In this document: positions 16,963 to 25,955 of the stretch, piece after piece
Layout of the letters: every line of letters starts with the position of its first letter
Position numbering within the stretch: the stretch's first letter is position 1
Notes under the pieces: model-generated
What the model saw: only the letters and a program-made list of their open reading frames with translations
Told to the model about the DNA's origin: nothing
The model's database searches: none
Assembly: GCA_016930915.1 (NCBI GenBank)
Contig: JAFGFU010000027.1
Coordinates: 1 to 64,000 of the forward strand
DNA: 64,000 bases
Source of the DNA: Campylobacterales bacterium
GTDB lineage: Bacteria > Campylobacterota > Campylobacteria > Campylobacterales > Sulfurospirillaceae
Direction of reading: 5' to 3'
Translations under genes and position numbers: made by a program

Positions 16963-18884
16963 AATATATTATGACTATTTTTTCCATGGTGATTTTTGCC
17001 ACACTTATGGCTGTAATTTTTTTATATGCACAAATTCGATTTGATGCACATAAGATCATTAAGTATAACCCAAAATTAACCACACAAATTTATGATAGAA
17101 ATGGGGAGCTTATTGCCAATTTATTTGAGGAAGAACATCGTTTGTATGTTCCTTATGATGAGATTCCTGCGCGTATCATTGAAGCATTAGTCGCAACGGA
17201 AGATACTTCGTTTTTTGAGCACGGAGGTATTAATATAGAGGCTATTTTTAGAGCCATTGTTAAAGATATTAAAGCTATGAAATTGGTGGAAGGTGCAAGT
17301 ACTATTACACAGCAATTGGTTAAAAATACGGTTTTAACACGCCAAAAAACACTCTCAAGAAAGTTGAATGAAGCAGTTTTAGCCTATACGATTGAGGCGG
17401 AACTGAGTAAAGAGGAGATTTTAGAACGCTATTTTAATCATGTTTACTTTGGACATGGTTATTATGGTATCAAAACAGCAGCACTTGGGTATTTTAACAA
17501 ACCGCTTGATCGATTAAGTCTCAAAGAAATTGCAATGCTTGTAGGTCTTCCTAAAGCACCTAGTTCCTACGATCCTACTCGACATATGGATCTTTCTTTA
17601 AGTCGAGCTAATCAGGTGCTTAATCGTATGCATACCATTGGATGGATTAGTGAAGATGAGTATACGAAGGCTACATTAGAGCATCCTATGGTCTATGATG
17701 AAACATTAACACGTAATCGTGCGCCTTATGTGGTTGACGAAGTAATTAAAACACTTTTGCCTGAGTATGAAGATATCAAGCGTGGTGGATATCAAATTTA
17801 CACAAGTATTGATTTGAAATTACAACAATTAGCGCACGAATCACTTAACGTTGGCTATCAAGGTATGGTGGCGCGTGCTGGAAAAAATGCGAATGTTTCA
17901 GAACTAAATGGTGCAATGGTTGTTGTGGAAAATAATACAGGGCATGTTTTAGCATTAGTGGGCGGTTTGGATTATGCAAAAAGTAGTTTCAATCGAGCCA
18001 CACAAAGTAGAAGACAGCCAGGGTCTAGTTTCAAGCCTTTCTTGTATCAAAAAGCACTGGATTTAGGGTATTCTCCTTTGAGTGAAATTCCTGATATTTC
18101 ACGGACGTATGTCAACAGTGAAACCGATGAAACGTGGACACCAAGAAATTATGAAAATAATTTTGAAGGGCTAATTACCTTAAAAGAGGCGATTGTTCAT
18201 TCACGTAACCTTGCTACGATCAACCTTTTATCGCTTTTAGGGCTTGATAGTGTGTATAACGCATTTAAAAAAGATGGTTTTGAAAATCTCTCCATGGATC
18301 TTTCTATTGCCCTTGGAACCTTTGGCATTTCACCTTTAGAGTTTAGTAGTTTTTATTCGATGTTCCCCAATTATGGCGTAAAAGTAGAACCTCTTTTGGT
18401 AAAAAAAGTGGTTAATCGAAAAGGGGAAGAAAAAAGCTATCTTACCAAAACGCAAACCATTACTTCTGAAAAACAGAGCTTTTTAATGGTCGATATGCTT
18501 AAAGAGGTTGTTAAGCGAGGTACAGGGCGTAGCGCTTATGTTGAAGGCATTGAGATTGCTGGAAAAACAGGAACGACTAATAATAATATTGATGCGTGGT
18601 TTTGTGGATTTTCTCCCGATATCGAAGTATTAACGTGGTATGGAAATGATAATAATACCCCTATGCGAAAAAGTGAAACAGGCGGTCGTGCAGCGGCTCC
18701 GGCGTTTAAACATTTTATGACCAAATATCTTGAATTGCATCCTGAAACAACACGTGAATTTAAAGTTCCTGAGGGTGTTAATGCCAGAAAAGTAGATGGT
18801 GTTATGGAGTATTTTACAGATGTTTCTCCTTTACCAAAATCAAGCGCAAAAGAGCTTAAAGAAGAGGGTGGTTTGATTTTTTAG
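16959..18884 (+). CDS. mrcA: Bifunctional penicillin-binding protein 1A
   Basis: 641 residues: N-terminal membrane helix (about 5-25), GT51 glycosyltransferase domain with ATEDTSFFEHGG (near 82) and EGASTITQQLVKN (near 110), then transpeptidase with SSFK in RQPGSSFKPFLYQ (near 352), SRN (near 411) and KTGTTNNNIDAWF (near 537). It polymerises and cross-links peptidoglycan in the periplasm. The GTG start at 16959 is preceded by AAGGAG and overlaps the ABC gene by 4 bp. The alaS-maf-PBP1A association agrees with Campylobacter, with bioF and the ABC gene placed between. Confidence 0.95.
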   Translation: MKYIMTIFSMVIFATLMAVIFLYAQIRFDAHKIIKYNPKLTTQIYDRNGELIANLFEEEHRLYVPYDEIPARIIEALVATEDTSFFEHGGINIEAIFRAIVKDIKAMKLVEGASTITQQLVKNTVLTRQKTLSRKLNEAVLAYTIEAELSKEEILERYFNHVYFGHGYYGIKTAALGYFNKPLDRLSLKEIAMLVGLPKAPSSYDPTRHMDLSLSRANQVLNRMHTIGWISEDEYTKATLEHPMVYDETLTRNRAPYVVDEVIKTLLPEYEDIKRGGYQIYTSIDLKLQQLAHESLNVGYQGMVARAGKNANVSELNGAMVVVENNTGHVLALVGGLDYAKSSFNRATQSRRQPGSSFKPFLYQKALDLGYSPLSEIPDISRTYVNSETDETWTPRNYENNFEGLITLKEAIVHSRNLATINLLSLLGLDSVYNAFKKDGFENLSMDLSIALGTFGISPLEFSSFYSMFPNYGVKVEPLLVKKVVNRKGEEKSYLTKTQTITSEKQSFLMVDMLKEVVKRGTGRSAYVEGIEIAGKTGTTNNNIDAWFCGFSPDIEVLTWYGNDNNTPMRKSETGGRAAAPAFKHFMTKYLELHPETTREFKVPEGVNARKVDGVMEYFTDVSPLPKSSAKELKEEGGLIF

Positions 18885-18896
18885 GTGGATTTTGTT

Positions 18897-18908
18897 TTTA
18901 CATGTAAA
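18897..18908. repeat. TTTACATGTAAA, after PBP1A stop
   Basis: Perfect copy 12 bp past the stop codon, before the glnA terminator. Confidence 0.95.
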
Positions 18909-18933
18909 GATAAAAGAGAATAAAAAAAGAAGT

Positions 18934-18959
18934 AACAAAGGGGATAATTCCCCTTTGTT
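18934..18959 (-). terminator. Terminator between PBP1A and glnA
   Basis: AACAAAGGGGA and TCCCCTTTGTT form an 11-bp perfect stem around a 4-base loop. On the minus strand the hairpin is followed by a T-rich tract (ACTTCTTTTTTT), a typical intrinsic terminator for glnA. The converging PBP1A transcript may also end here. Confidence 0.8.
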
Positions 18960-18962
18960 GGT

Positions 18963-20393
18963 TTAGCAAGAGAACATTGTTTTAAATTCAAAGGCTGTAG
19001 GTCTTGCCTCATCTGGCCAAACTTGCGTTTCAAATTTGTAATGTTGGTAGGTGTCGATAAACTCTTTAGACATGACAGGTTTAAGATACTCGTTGTCACG
19101 AATCAATGCTTCAAGAGAACCTCTTAGGGTATGAGGCATTTGGTTAATCCCTTTCTCTCTGATTTCATCGAGTGTTAATTCAAATAAATCTTCATCCATT
19201 GGACCGATAGGTTCTGTTTGGTTGTTAATACCATCAATGCCTGCTAAAAGCATAGCTGAGAAAGCAAGGTACGGGCATGCTGTTGAATCAGGAAAACGCA
19301 TCTCAACACGAACCGTTTTTTCACCTGCACCGTAAGGAATACGACAACTAGCCGAACGGTTTTGCATAGAGTATGTCAAAATTGAAGGTGCTTCAAATCC
19401 TGGGATTAAACGTTTGTACGAGTTGGTTGATGGGTTTGTAAAGGCTGCAACACTTCTTGCATGCTTTAAAATACCGCCGATATACCATCGTGCCATATCG
19501 CTCAGGTTTGCGTATTCACCTGCTTTGTAAAATAAGTTTTTGCCATCTTTCCAGATAGATTGGTGAACGTGCATACCGCTACCATTGTCACCATACAGTG
19601 GTTTTGGCATAAATGTTGCTGTTTTACCGTTAAGGTGGGCAACCATTTTAACCACGTATTTGTATTTTTGAACGTTATCAGCCGCTTCAATGAGTGTTCC
19701 AAATTTCACACCAATTTCGCCTTGCCCTTGAGCCACTTCGTGGTGAACCACAAACACTTCAAGACCAATTTGTTTTAAAATTTGTACCATCTCAGCACGT
19801 AAATCGACCATTGAGTCAATTGGAGGAACAGGGAAGTAACCACCTTTTGTTCCTGGACGGTGACCTGTATTGTAGCCATCTTTGTACTCTTTCGCACTGT
19901 TCCAGCCACCCTCTTCAGAATCCACTTCATAGTATGAACAGTTAATGTCATCTCTGATTTTGACATCGTCAAACACAAAAAATTCATTTTCTGGGCCAAA
20001 GTAAGCTACATCACCTAAGCCAGTTTTTGCTAAATGTTGTAAAGTTTTTTTGGCAATACTACGTGGGCATTTTTCATACAATTCGTTTTTGTAGATGTCA
20101 TAAACATCACAGAAAACAACAATGGTAGGGTCGGCTGTAAAAGGGTCTGGGAACGCTGTTTCTGCTTCAGGTTTCAAAAGCATATCGGATTTATTAATTG
20201 GTTGCCATGCATCAATAGAAGAACCATCAAAAGGAATACCACTTGAGAAAGAATCTGCACTAATTGCCTCAATGGTATAAGTTACATGATGCCATGTTCC
20301 TTTCATATCGGTAAAACGAAAATCAACAAATTCAACTTCATTATCGGTGCAGTATTTGAAAAATTCTTCAACACTGTTAACGAACTTACCCAT
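18963..20393 (-). CDS. glnA: Glutamine synthetase, type I
   Basis: 476 residues. Motifs include DGSSIDAW (56-63), the glutamate metal ligands in GPENEFFVF (133-141), MHVHQSIW (274-281), [13 protein letters not shown] (320-332) and [12 protein letters not shown]. The enzyme condenses glutamate and ammonia with ATP in a dodecamer. The segment holding the adenylylated tyrosine in E. coli (NLYDLP) reads DLFELT here with F404, so GlnE-type adenylylation at that site is impossible; H. pylori GlnA is reported to have the same replacement. It is monocistronic, and an AGGAG ribosome site precedes the start. Confidence 0.98.
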   Translation of the reverse strand: MGKFVNSVEEFFKYCTDNEVEFVDFRFTDMKGTWHHVTYTIEAISADSFSSGIPFDGSSIDAWQPINKSDMLLKPEAETAFPDPFTADPTIVVFCDVYDIYKNELYEKCPRSIAKKTLQHLAKTGLGDVAYFGPENEFFVFDDVKIRDDINCSYYEVDSEEGGWNSAKEYKDGYNTGHRPGTKGGYFPVPPIDSMVDLRAEMVQILKQIGLEVFVVHHEVAQGQGEIGVKFGTLIEAADNVQKYKYVVKMVAHLNGKTATFMPKPLYGDNGSGMHVHQSIWKDGKNLFYKAGEYANLSDMARWYIGGILKHARSVAAFTNPSTNSYKRLIPGFEAPSILTYSMQNRSASCRIPYGAGEKTVRVEMRFPDSTACPYLAFSAMLLAGIDGINNQTEPIGPMDEDLFELTLDEIREKGINQMPHTLRGSLEALIRDNEYLKPVMSKEFIDTYQHYKFETQVWPDEARPTAFEFKTMFSC

Positions 20394-20464
20394 GTCTAAC
20401 TCCTACAATTTTAAATTTTAGTAATTCTATCAGATTGAACTGAAAATAACGTTGCTTCTATTGC

Positions 20465-21244
20465 TTAAAAATTAACCAATTTACGTTCTCTATTTTGAAA
20501 TATTGCACATTTTTTATACCCATAGTTTTTTGCAATATTTCTTAGCTCATTGCTGCAAAAACCAATTTGCTCGGGTGCATGAGCATCTGAGCCAAAGGTA
20601 ATTGAAATATCATGCTCTGCAATCAGTTCCATAAGAGGGTTGCTTGGATATTGCTCTTGAATGGGTTTTCGAAATCCAGCTGCGTTGAGTTCAATGGTCA
20701 TATTGGCTTTTTTAATGGCTTTAATCGCATTTTGAGCAATGCTACGAACATCTTTTTTAGGGAGAAATTTAAACACTTTAATCAAGTCCAAATGTCCTAC
20801 AATATCGAAGAGTTGGCGTTTTGCCATTGTTTCAATGGCATCAAAATAGTGTGTCCAAATTTCATCAATATCTTTGTTCTGATATCCTCCAATAAATTCA
20901 GGATTATCAAATCCCCATTTTTCTAAAAAATGAACCGATCCAATGAAATAATCAACCTTGCGTGAAAGCACTTTTTCATCAATATATCCTTCTAAAAAAT
21001 CAACTTCATAGGCTAATAAAATGTCAATAGCAGATTGATATTTTTTCTTTACATGTAAAACTTCTTTTTCATAATCATCCATCTCCAAAAAGCTCATACG
21101 GTAAGCTTCATCAAAGTTCATAGGAGCATGATCTGAGAAGCCAAAAATATCTATTTTTTGCTCAATGGCTCTTTGAACATACGCTTCAATACTTCCACTC
21201 GCATGGTTGCATAGCGTGGTGTGGTTGTGTAAATCTACGATCAT
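20465..21244 (-). CDS. PHP-domain histidinol-phosphatase (HisJ type)
   Basis: 259 residues. PHP metal-binding motifs are clear: VDLHNHTTLCNHASG at 3-17, FSDHAPM at 36-42, HLDL near 152 and a C-terminal GSDAHAPEQIG near 219. These build the trinuclear metal centre. The closest functional family is HisJ histidinol phosphatase, the penultimate step of histidine synthesis, but PHP proteins have varied phosphoesterase roles and no his genes adjoin. A TTTACATGTAAA copy encodes LHVK near residue 63. Confidence 0.82.
   Translation of the reverse strand: MIVDLHNHTTLCNHASGSIEAYVQRAIEQKIDIFGFSDHAPMNFDEAYRMSFLEMDDYEKEVLHVKKKYQSAIDILLAYEVDFLEGYIDEKVLSRKVDYFIGSVHFLEKWGFDNPEFIGGYQNKDIDEIWTHYFDAIETMAKRQLFDIVGHLDLIKVFKFLPKKDVRSIAQNAIKAIKKANMTIELNAAGFRKPIQEQYPSNPLMELIAEHDISITFGSDAHAPEQIGFCSNELRNIAKNYGYKKCAIFQNRERKLVNF
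21048..21059. repeat. TTTACATGTAAA, in the PHP phosphatase gene (LHVK)
   Basis: Perfect copy, minus-strand gene. Confidence 0.95.
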
Positions 21245-21297
21245 TTGTATTGCCTTTTGCTTCAGGGTTTTAAAGTTAAATTATATATAAAGTTCAC

Positions 21298-21303
21298 TAT
21301 AAT
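21298..21303 (+). promoter_or_regulatory. Putative -10 box before cheZ
   Basis: TATAAT in CACTATAATAGACC lies 34 bp before the cheZ ATG, with an AT-rich upstream region and no obvious -35, matching the phylum's sigma70 style. It would drive the long cheZ-to-rluA series. The ribosome site TTAGGAGA follows. Confidence 0.5.
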
Positions 21304-21336
21304 AGACCATAATTTGTCTTTATTAGGAGAAAGCTT

Positions 21337-22074
21337 ATGACGCAAGAAGAACTTGATGCTTTAATGGCAGGTGAGTTAGATGATATGCAAGATGATGCCT
21401 CTGATGCGTTGGTGATGGATGAAAGTGAAGCTGTTGAAGATACTTCCCTGGTTGATAGTGATGCGCTCAATACAGAAAAAGAAAAAGCAACGCATCAATT
21501 GATGCAAGAATATCGTACATCCTCTACGGTGTCTTGGCCACCACCACCTCCAACGGATGACCATAAGATGGTTCATCAATTAGATGATGTCACCAAAGAT
21601 TCAGAATTGAAGGCAACACAGGTTTTCGATAAGCTTGAAACCATTAATAACTTTATGATGAGTGCTGAAGATAACGCCAAAGAGGTCATCAAACAGATTG
21701 ACTCTAACATTGCGTTATTTGAAACATTGGTCGCAAAATTCCCTAAAATTGAGCAATTTCAAAAAGCACTCGAAGATAATCAAGAAATGAAGGGTCGTGT
21801 TGAAGATATTTTGATGAGTGCGCAAATGGCAGAAGATGAAGTGATGATGACCATGGATGTGATGCAGTATCAAGATATTCATCGTCAAAAAATTGAACGG
21901 GTTATTAATGTTATGCGTGCATTATCTAAATATATGAATGCCCTTTTTGAAGGTAAAAAAGATGATGAAAAACGTGTGAGCTCTGCGGTTCACATTCATG
22001 GTGATACCTCCACAGAAGATGTTGTAACCAGTGAAGATATTGAGGCATTGATTGCTAGTTTAGGAAAGAAATAG
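21337..22074 (+). CDS. cheZ: CheZ-type CheY-P phosphatase of Campylobacterota
   Basis: 245 residues. The long helical hairpin (about 88-205) carries QYQDIHRQKI, in which D180 and Q184 occupy the positions of E. coli CheZ D143 and the catalytic Q147. The C-terminal tail SEDIEALIASLGKK (232-245) looks like the CheY-binding amphipathic helix. The N-terminus MTQEELDALMAGE resembles the CheY-binding N-terminal peptide of FliM (inference). An acidic linker and a proline run (WPPPPP) separate the two. Remote CheZ homologues are established in H. pylori and C. jejuni, and the cheZ-U32-purE order agrees with Campylobacter. Confidence 0.88.
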   Translation: MTQEELDALMAGELDDMQDDASDALVMDESEAVEDTSLVDSDALNTEKEKATHQLMQEYRTSSTVSWPPPPPTDDHKMVHQLDDVTKDSELKATQVFDKLETINNFMMSAEDNAKEVIKQIDSNIALFETLVAKFPKIEQFQKALEDNQEMKGRVEDILMSAQMAEDEVMMTMDVMQYQDIHRQKIERVINVMRALSKYMNALFEGKKDDEKRVSSAVHIHGDTSTEDVVTSEDIEALIASLGKK

Positions 22075-22075
22075 T

Positions 22076-23344
22076 TTGGAACATGTTGAACTTCTCTCCC
22101 CTGCGGGAAATTTTGAAAAATTAAAAATAGCACTTGCTTATGGCGCAGATGCGGTTTATGCGGGAGTGAGTCACTTCTCTCTTCGCATTCGTTCTGGCAA
22201 AGAGTTTACGTACGAAAGTTTTGAAGAAGCCATTAACTATACACATGAAAAGGGAAAGCATTTGCATGCCACCATTAATGGATTTCCTTTTAATGCGCAG
22301 ATCCCTTTATTGGAAAAACATATCGAGCGTGTGGCGGCGATGAATCCTGATGCCTTTATTGTGGCGGCTCCTGGCGTGATTAAATTGGCACGTAAAATTG
22401 CCCCACATATTCCCATTCATCTCTCAACACAAGCCAATGTTTTAAGTTATTTGGACGCGGAAGTTTACTCTGATATGGGTGTTAAGCGCATTATTGCTGC
22501 ACGAGAAGTGAGTCTGAAAGATTTAGAGCAGATTAAAAAGCATTTACCTCATTTGGAGTTAGAAGTTTTTGTGCATGGTTCTATGTGTTTTGCATACAGT
22601 GGACGTTGTCTCATTAGTTCTGTACAAAGTGGTAGGGTTTCTAATCGTGGAAGCTGTGCGAATGACTGCCGTTTTCCTTATACGCTTTATGCTCATAATG
22701 AGGAGAGTGGAACGCTTTTTAGGGTTGAAGAGAGCGAAGAGGGTACGCATATTATGAATGCGAAAGACCTTAATCTAAGCGCACATGTCAAAGAGATTTT
22801 AGACTCAGGGGTGATTGATTCTTTAAAAATTGAAGGACGTACGAAAAGTCCTTATTACGTGGGCATTACAACCAAAACCTATCGCCAAGCCATTGAAGAC
22901 TATTATGCCAATCAATTTGTAGCAGAAAAATACACCAAAGAGCTTGATTCAACGAAAAATAGAGGCTTTAGTGATGGTTATTTGGTGAATCGTCCTTTTG
23001 AAAAAAATGATACACAAAATTTAGCCCATTCCATTAGTGAAGGCACCCATCAAGTGGTTGCACAGGTAAGCGAAGATGGTAGTAACTGTCTTTGCAAAGA
23101 TGTTTTAAAATTACATGTAACGTATGAATTGGTCATGCCTGCTTCTGCTGTAGGTGTTAGTATCGATAATGAAATCGGTATGATTTTTGAAGAAAATGGA
23201 ATGTGGAAGATTCTTTTTAAAAAGCTTCAAACGTCAAATGGTAAGCAGTTCGATGAAATTCATAGTGGAAATATTCATGCGATTGTTTTACCTAGACCTG
23301 TGGCAGGATTTAGCTTTTTACGATTACAAATAAAGGATAAATAA
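22076..23344 (+). CDS. U32-family protein (TrhP/YegQ-like, tRNA hydroxylation)
   Basis: 422 residues from a TTG two bases after the cheZ stop. The N-terminus ELLSPAGNFEKLKIALAYG and the signature EVFVHGSMCFAYSGRC with NRGSCANDCR (about 163-199) define the U32 family, whose cysteines are thought to ligate an Fe-S cluster. E. coli TrhP uses prephenate to make 5-hydroxyuridine in tRNA wobble positions, and other members act on rRNA or ubiquinone. The former label 'collagenase-like peptidase' is probably wrong for this subgroup. The start codon is unusual but the spacing allows no good alternative. Confidence 0.88.
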   Translation: MEHVELLSPAGNFEKLKIALAYGADAVYAGVSHFSLRIRSGKEFTYESFEEAINYTHEKGKHLHATINGFPFNAQIPLLEKHIERVAAMNPDAFIVAAPGVIKLARKIAPHIPIHLSTQANVLSYLDAEVYSDMGVKRIIAAREVSLKDLEQIKKHLPHLELEVFVHGSMCFAYSGRCLISSVQSGRVSNRGSCANDCRFPYTLYAHNEESGTLFRVEESEEGTHIMNAKDLNLSAHVKEILDSGVIDSLKIEGRTKSPYYVGITTKTYRQAIEDYYANQFVAEKYTKELDSTKNRGFSDGYLVNRPFEKNDTQNLAHSISEGTHQVVAQVSEDGSNCLCKDVLKLHVTYELVMPASAVGVSIDNEIGMIFEENGMWKILFKKLQTSNGKQFDEIHSGNIHAIVLPRPVAGFSFLRLQIKDK

Positions 23345-23838
23345 TGAAGTTTGTTTCTATTCTAATGGGAAGCAAAAGTGATTATGCTGTGATGGAAGAG
23401 TGTGCAAAAACCCTTGAAAAATTTGGTGTTTTACATGAAGTTGTCGTTTCTTCAGCACATAGAAGTCCAGAGAGAACCCATCAATATGTCAAAAATGCAG
23501 AAGCCAAAGGCGCTAAAGTCTTTATTGCCGCAGCAGGAATGGCAGCACATTTAGCGGGTGTTGTTGCATCACTTACGACTAAACCTGTTATTGGAGTGCC
23601 GATGAAAGGCGGTGTAATGGAAGGAATGGATGCCCTTTTAAGCACAGCACAAATGCCAGGCGGTATGCCTGTAGGAACGGTTGCTATTGGCTCAGCAGGA
23701 GCGGTGAATAGTGCCTATTTAGCCATGCAAATTTTAGCCATTGAAGATGAAGAGTTGGCGGCCAAACTTAAGGAAGACCGTATTTTGAAAGCAAAAAAAG
23801 TGGAAACTGACTCGATGGGAATTGAAATTATTCTTTAA
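23344..23838 (+). CDS. purE: 5-(carboxyamino)imidazole ribonucleotide mutase
   Basis: 164 residues, class I PurE. GSKSDYAVME (9-18), VVSSAHRSPERT (34-45) and the AGMAAHLAGVVA substrate loop are present. It converts N5-CAIR to CAIR in purine synthesis. The start overlaps the U32 stop by one base (TAATG arrangement). purK is not in the window. Confidence 0.97.
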   Translation: MKFVSILMGSKSDYAVMEECAKTLEKFGVLHEVVVSSAHRSPERTHQYVKNAEAKGAKVFIAAAGMAAHLAGVVASLTTKPVIGVPMKGGVMEGMDALLSTAQMPGGMPVGTVAIGSAGAVNSAYLAMQILAIEDEELAAKLKEDRILKAKKVETDSMGIEIIL

Positions 23839-23847
23839 GGAGAACGC

Positions 23848-24339
23848 ATGAACAGTTGGATGAAAATTGAAGAGTTTTGTGCTTTGGTAAATTTAGACAT
23901 TGCAGCTGTTCAGGCTTTGATAGATGAGGGAAAATTGATATCCAAAGAGGATGAAGAGGGTGTTTGTTTTGTTGAGGTAAGTCGTAGCGCCCAAGCGCTT
24001 ATCCCTGCAACCAAAGGGGTTGTTTTGGATGAAGTATATGAGGGTGGCTCTGTATCAATGAGTTCTGAATTTGTTGAAAAAACGGTCGGGGCAATTTTGA
24101 GTTTGCATGAGAAGGTTTTGGATGCAAAAGAGGAGACCTTAGAGACTTTAAAAGGTGAAAACCGTTTTTTAAAAGAGGCTCTTTTTTCGATGCAGGAGCT
24201 TTATGACGAAGATCGTAAAACCATTGAAACCTTAACCAAACAAATTGAAATCTTGCAAGATGAGCTTGAATTTACCAAACGAAAATATAAAATGATGTGG
24301 AATAAAGCAGTGGAGAGCTATACGCCATCTGCAAAATAA
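23848..24339 (+). CDS. DUF3972-type protein, DNA-binding-like N-terminus with coiled coil
   Basis: 163 residues. The first 60 residues (MKIEEFCALVNLDIAAVQALIDEG and onward) look like a MerR/excisionase-type winged helix. From about 90 to 155 there is a strong heptad-like coiled coil (KEETLETLKGENRFLKEAL and following). Proteins of this type lie between purE and glyQ in Campylobacter and are grouped as DUF3972, as I recall; no function is known. An AAGGAG ribosome site precedes the ATG. A TTTACATGTAAA copy follows its stop by 2 bp. Confidence 0.75.
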   Translation: MNSWMKIEEFCALVNLDIAAVQALIDEGKLISKEDEEGVCFVEVSRSAQALIPATKGVVLDEVYEGGSVSMSSEFVEKTVGAILSLHEKVLDAKEETLETLKGENRFLKEALFSMQELYDEDRKTIETLTKQIEILQDELEFTKRKYKMMWNKAVESYTPSAK

Positions 24340-24341
24340 TC

Positions 24342-24353
24342 TTTACATGTAAA
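24342..24353. repeat. TTTACATGTAAA, between DUF3972 gene and glyQ
   Basis: Perfect copy 2 bp past the stop codon and directly before the glyQ ribosome site. Confidence 0.95.
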
Positions 24354-24364
24354 AAGGAAAGAGT

Positions 24365-25222
24365 GTGTTAACTTTTAGTCAAATGCTTTTAAATCTTCAA
24401 ACATTTTGGCAAGAACAAGGATGTACCATTGTTCAGCCTTACGATATGCCTGCAGGGGCAGGAACCTTTCATAATGCAACGTTTTTACGAAGCCTCAGTT
24501 CTAAGCCGTGGGCAACAGCGTATGTGGCTCCTAGTCGTAGACCTACCGATGGACGTTATGGTGAAAACCCAAATCGACTAGGCAGTTACTACCAATTTCA
24601 GGTTTTAATTAAACCTAGCCCTGATAATATTCAAGAGCTTTATCTCAAAAGCTTAGAGATGTTGGGACTTGATATTAAAAAACATGACATTCGCTTTGTG
24701 GAAGACAATTGGGAATCACCAACACTAGGCGCATGGGGTCTTGGCTGGGAAGTGTGGTTAGATGGTATGGAAGTCACACAATTTACTTACTTTCAACAAG
24801 TTGGCGGCATTCCCTGCAGTCCTATCTCCGTTGAAATTACCTACGGTGTTGAGCGACTTGCGATGTATTTGCAAGAAAAAGAGTCCGTGTTTGATTTGGT
24901 GTGGAATGAAAACCAATTTGGCGTGACAACGTATGGGGATGTACATAAACAAAGTGAGTATGAATTTAGCCGTTATAACTTTGAAGTGGCTGATGTGGCA
25001 ATGCTTTTTACGCAATTTGAAAATGCGAGTATTGAGTGCAAACGTTGCTTGGATGAAAATTTGCCTTTGCCTGCGTATGATTATTGTCTCATGGCATCAC
25101 ATACGTTTAACGTTTTAGATGCGAGAAAAGCGATTTCAGTGACACAACGTCAAAATTATATTTTAAAAATTAGAGAACTTGCTAAAGGATGTGCACTCAA
25201 GTATAAGGAAATTGTCGGTTGA
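24365..25222 (+). CDS. glyQ: Glycyl-tRNA synthetase alpha subunit
   Basis: 285 residues. The class II catalytic subunit of the alpha2-beta2 enzyme: [17 protein letters not shown] at the N-terminus, [20 protein letters not shown] near 58-77, and the aminoacylation core around [18 protein letters not shown]. It needs GlyS (beta), which is not in this window. The GTG start at 24365 sits behind AAGGAAAGAG. Its stop overlaps the next gene by one base. Confidence 0.98.
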   Translation: MLTFSQMLLNLQTFWQEQGCTIVQPYDMPAGAGTFHNATFLRSLSSKPWATAYVAPSRRPTDGRYGENPNRLGSYYQFQVLIKPSPDNIQELYLKSLEMLGLDIKKHDIRFVEDNWESPTLGAWGLGWEVWLDGMEVTQFTYFQQVGGIPCSPISVEITYGVERLAMYLQEKESVFDLVWNENQFGVTTYGDVHKQSEYEFSRYNFEVADVAMLFTQFENASIECKRCLDENLPLPAYDYCLMASHTFNVLDARKAISVTQRQNYILKIRELAKGCALKYKEIVG

Positions 25223-25941
25223 TGCGTTTAGGTGAGATTTATGATTATTTGGATGCATTAAGTCCTTTTTCAACACAGGCTTTGTGGGATAATAGTGGTC
25301 TTCTCATAGGCAGTAAGGATGATGTGGTTGAACGTATCTATTTAAGTCTTGATATTGATACGTCACTTTTGGAAGAAGTAGTGGAAAATTCGCTGATTAT
25401 TACCCATCATCCGCTTATTTTTAGTGGTTTAAAAAAGCTTGATTTTGCAAAGTACCCTGCATGTTTGATACAAAAAATGATAGAAAAAAATATTTCACTT
25501 ATTTCCATGCATACCAATTTTGATCTCTCCCATCTTAATGCTTATGTTGCTTCAAAATTAGGTTTTAAAGTCATGAACTGTGAGGGTTTTGTGATTTATT
25601 GTGAAGTGAATCTTTCTTTTGATGATTTGGCTTTACATGTAAAAACAGTTTTTAATCTTGAACATTTACATGTGGCTAAGGCTAATTCATGGATTAAAAC
25701 ATGTGCAATTACGACAGGTTCTGGTGGGGATTTAATCTCTCAAATAGATGCGGATTGTTTTTTAAGCGGTGATTTTAAGTACCATCAGGCTTTAGAGGCG
25801 AAAGAGAATAAGCTTTCATTAATTGATATCGGACATTTTGAATCAGAGCGCTATTTCCCAGAGTGTTTGGCACTTTATTTGAAAAATTTTCCATTACAAG
25901 CTATAATGTCAAATTCGAAAAATCCGTTTGAGTATAGATAG
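25222..25941 (+). CDS. Nif3/YbgI-family dinuclear metal protein
   Basis: 239 residues from ATG 25222. The N-terminal DNSGLLIGS, the metal-binding LIITHHPLIFSGLK near 54-67, SMHTNFD near 94 and the C-terminal DIGHFESE near 206 are the conserved Nif3 elements, forming a two-metal site in a hexameric toroid. Often annotated as GTP cyclohydrolase I type 2, but its activity in bacteria is not settled. glyQ-nif3-flgZ-waaA order also occurs in H. pylori (HP0960 to HP0957, from memory). Two palindrome-type sites lie inside (25632 exact; 25664 partial). Confidence 0.9.
   Translation: MRLGEIYDYLDALSPFSTQALWDNSGLLIGSKDDVVERIYLSLDIDTSLLEEVVENSLIITHHPLIFSGLKKLDFAKYPACLIQKMIEKNISLISMHTNFDLSHLNAYVASKLGFKVMNCEGFVIYCEVNLSFDDLALHVKTVFNLEHLHVAKANSWIKTCAITTGSGGDLISQIDADCFLSGDFKYHQALEAKENKLSLIDIGHFESERYFPECLALYLKNFPLQAIMSNSKNPFEYR
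25632..25643. repeat. TTTACATGTAAA, in nif3-like gene (LHVK)
   Basis: Perfect copy; a partial copy (TTTACATGTGGC) 32 bp later reads LHVA. Confidence 0.95.
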
Positions 25942-25955
25942 AGGACAAAAAAGAG

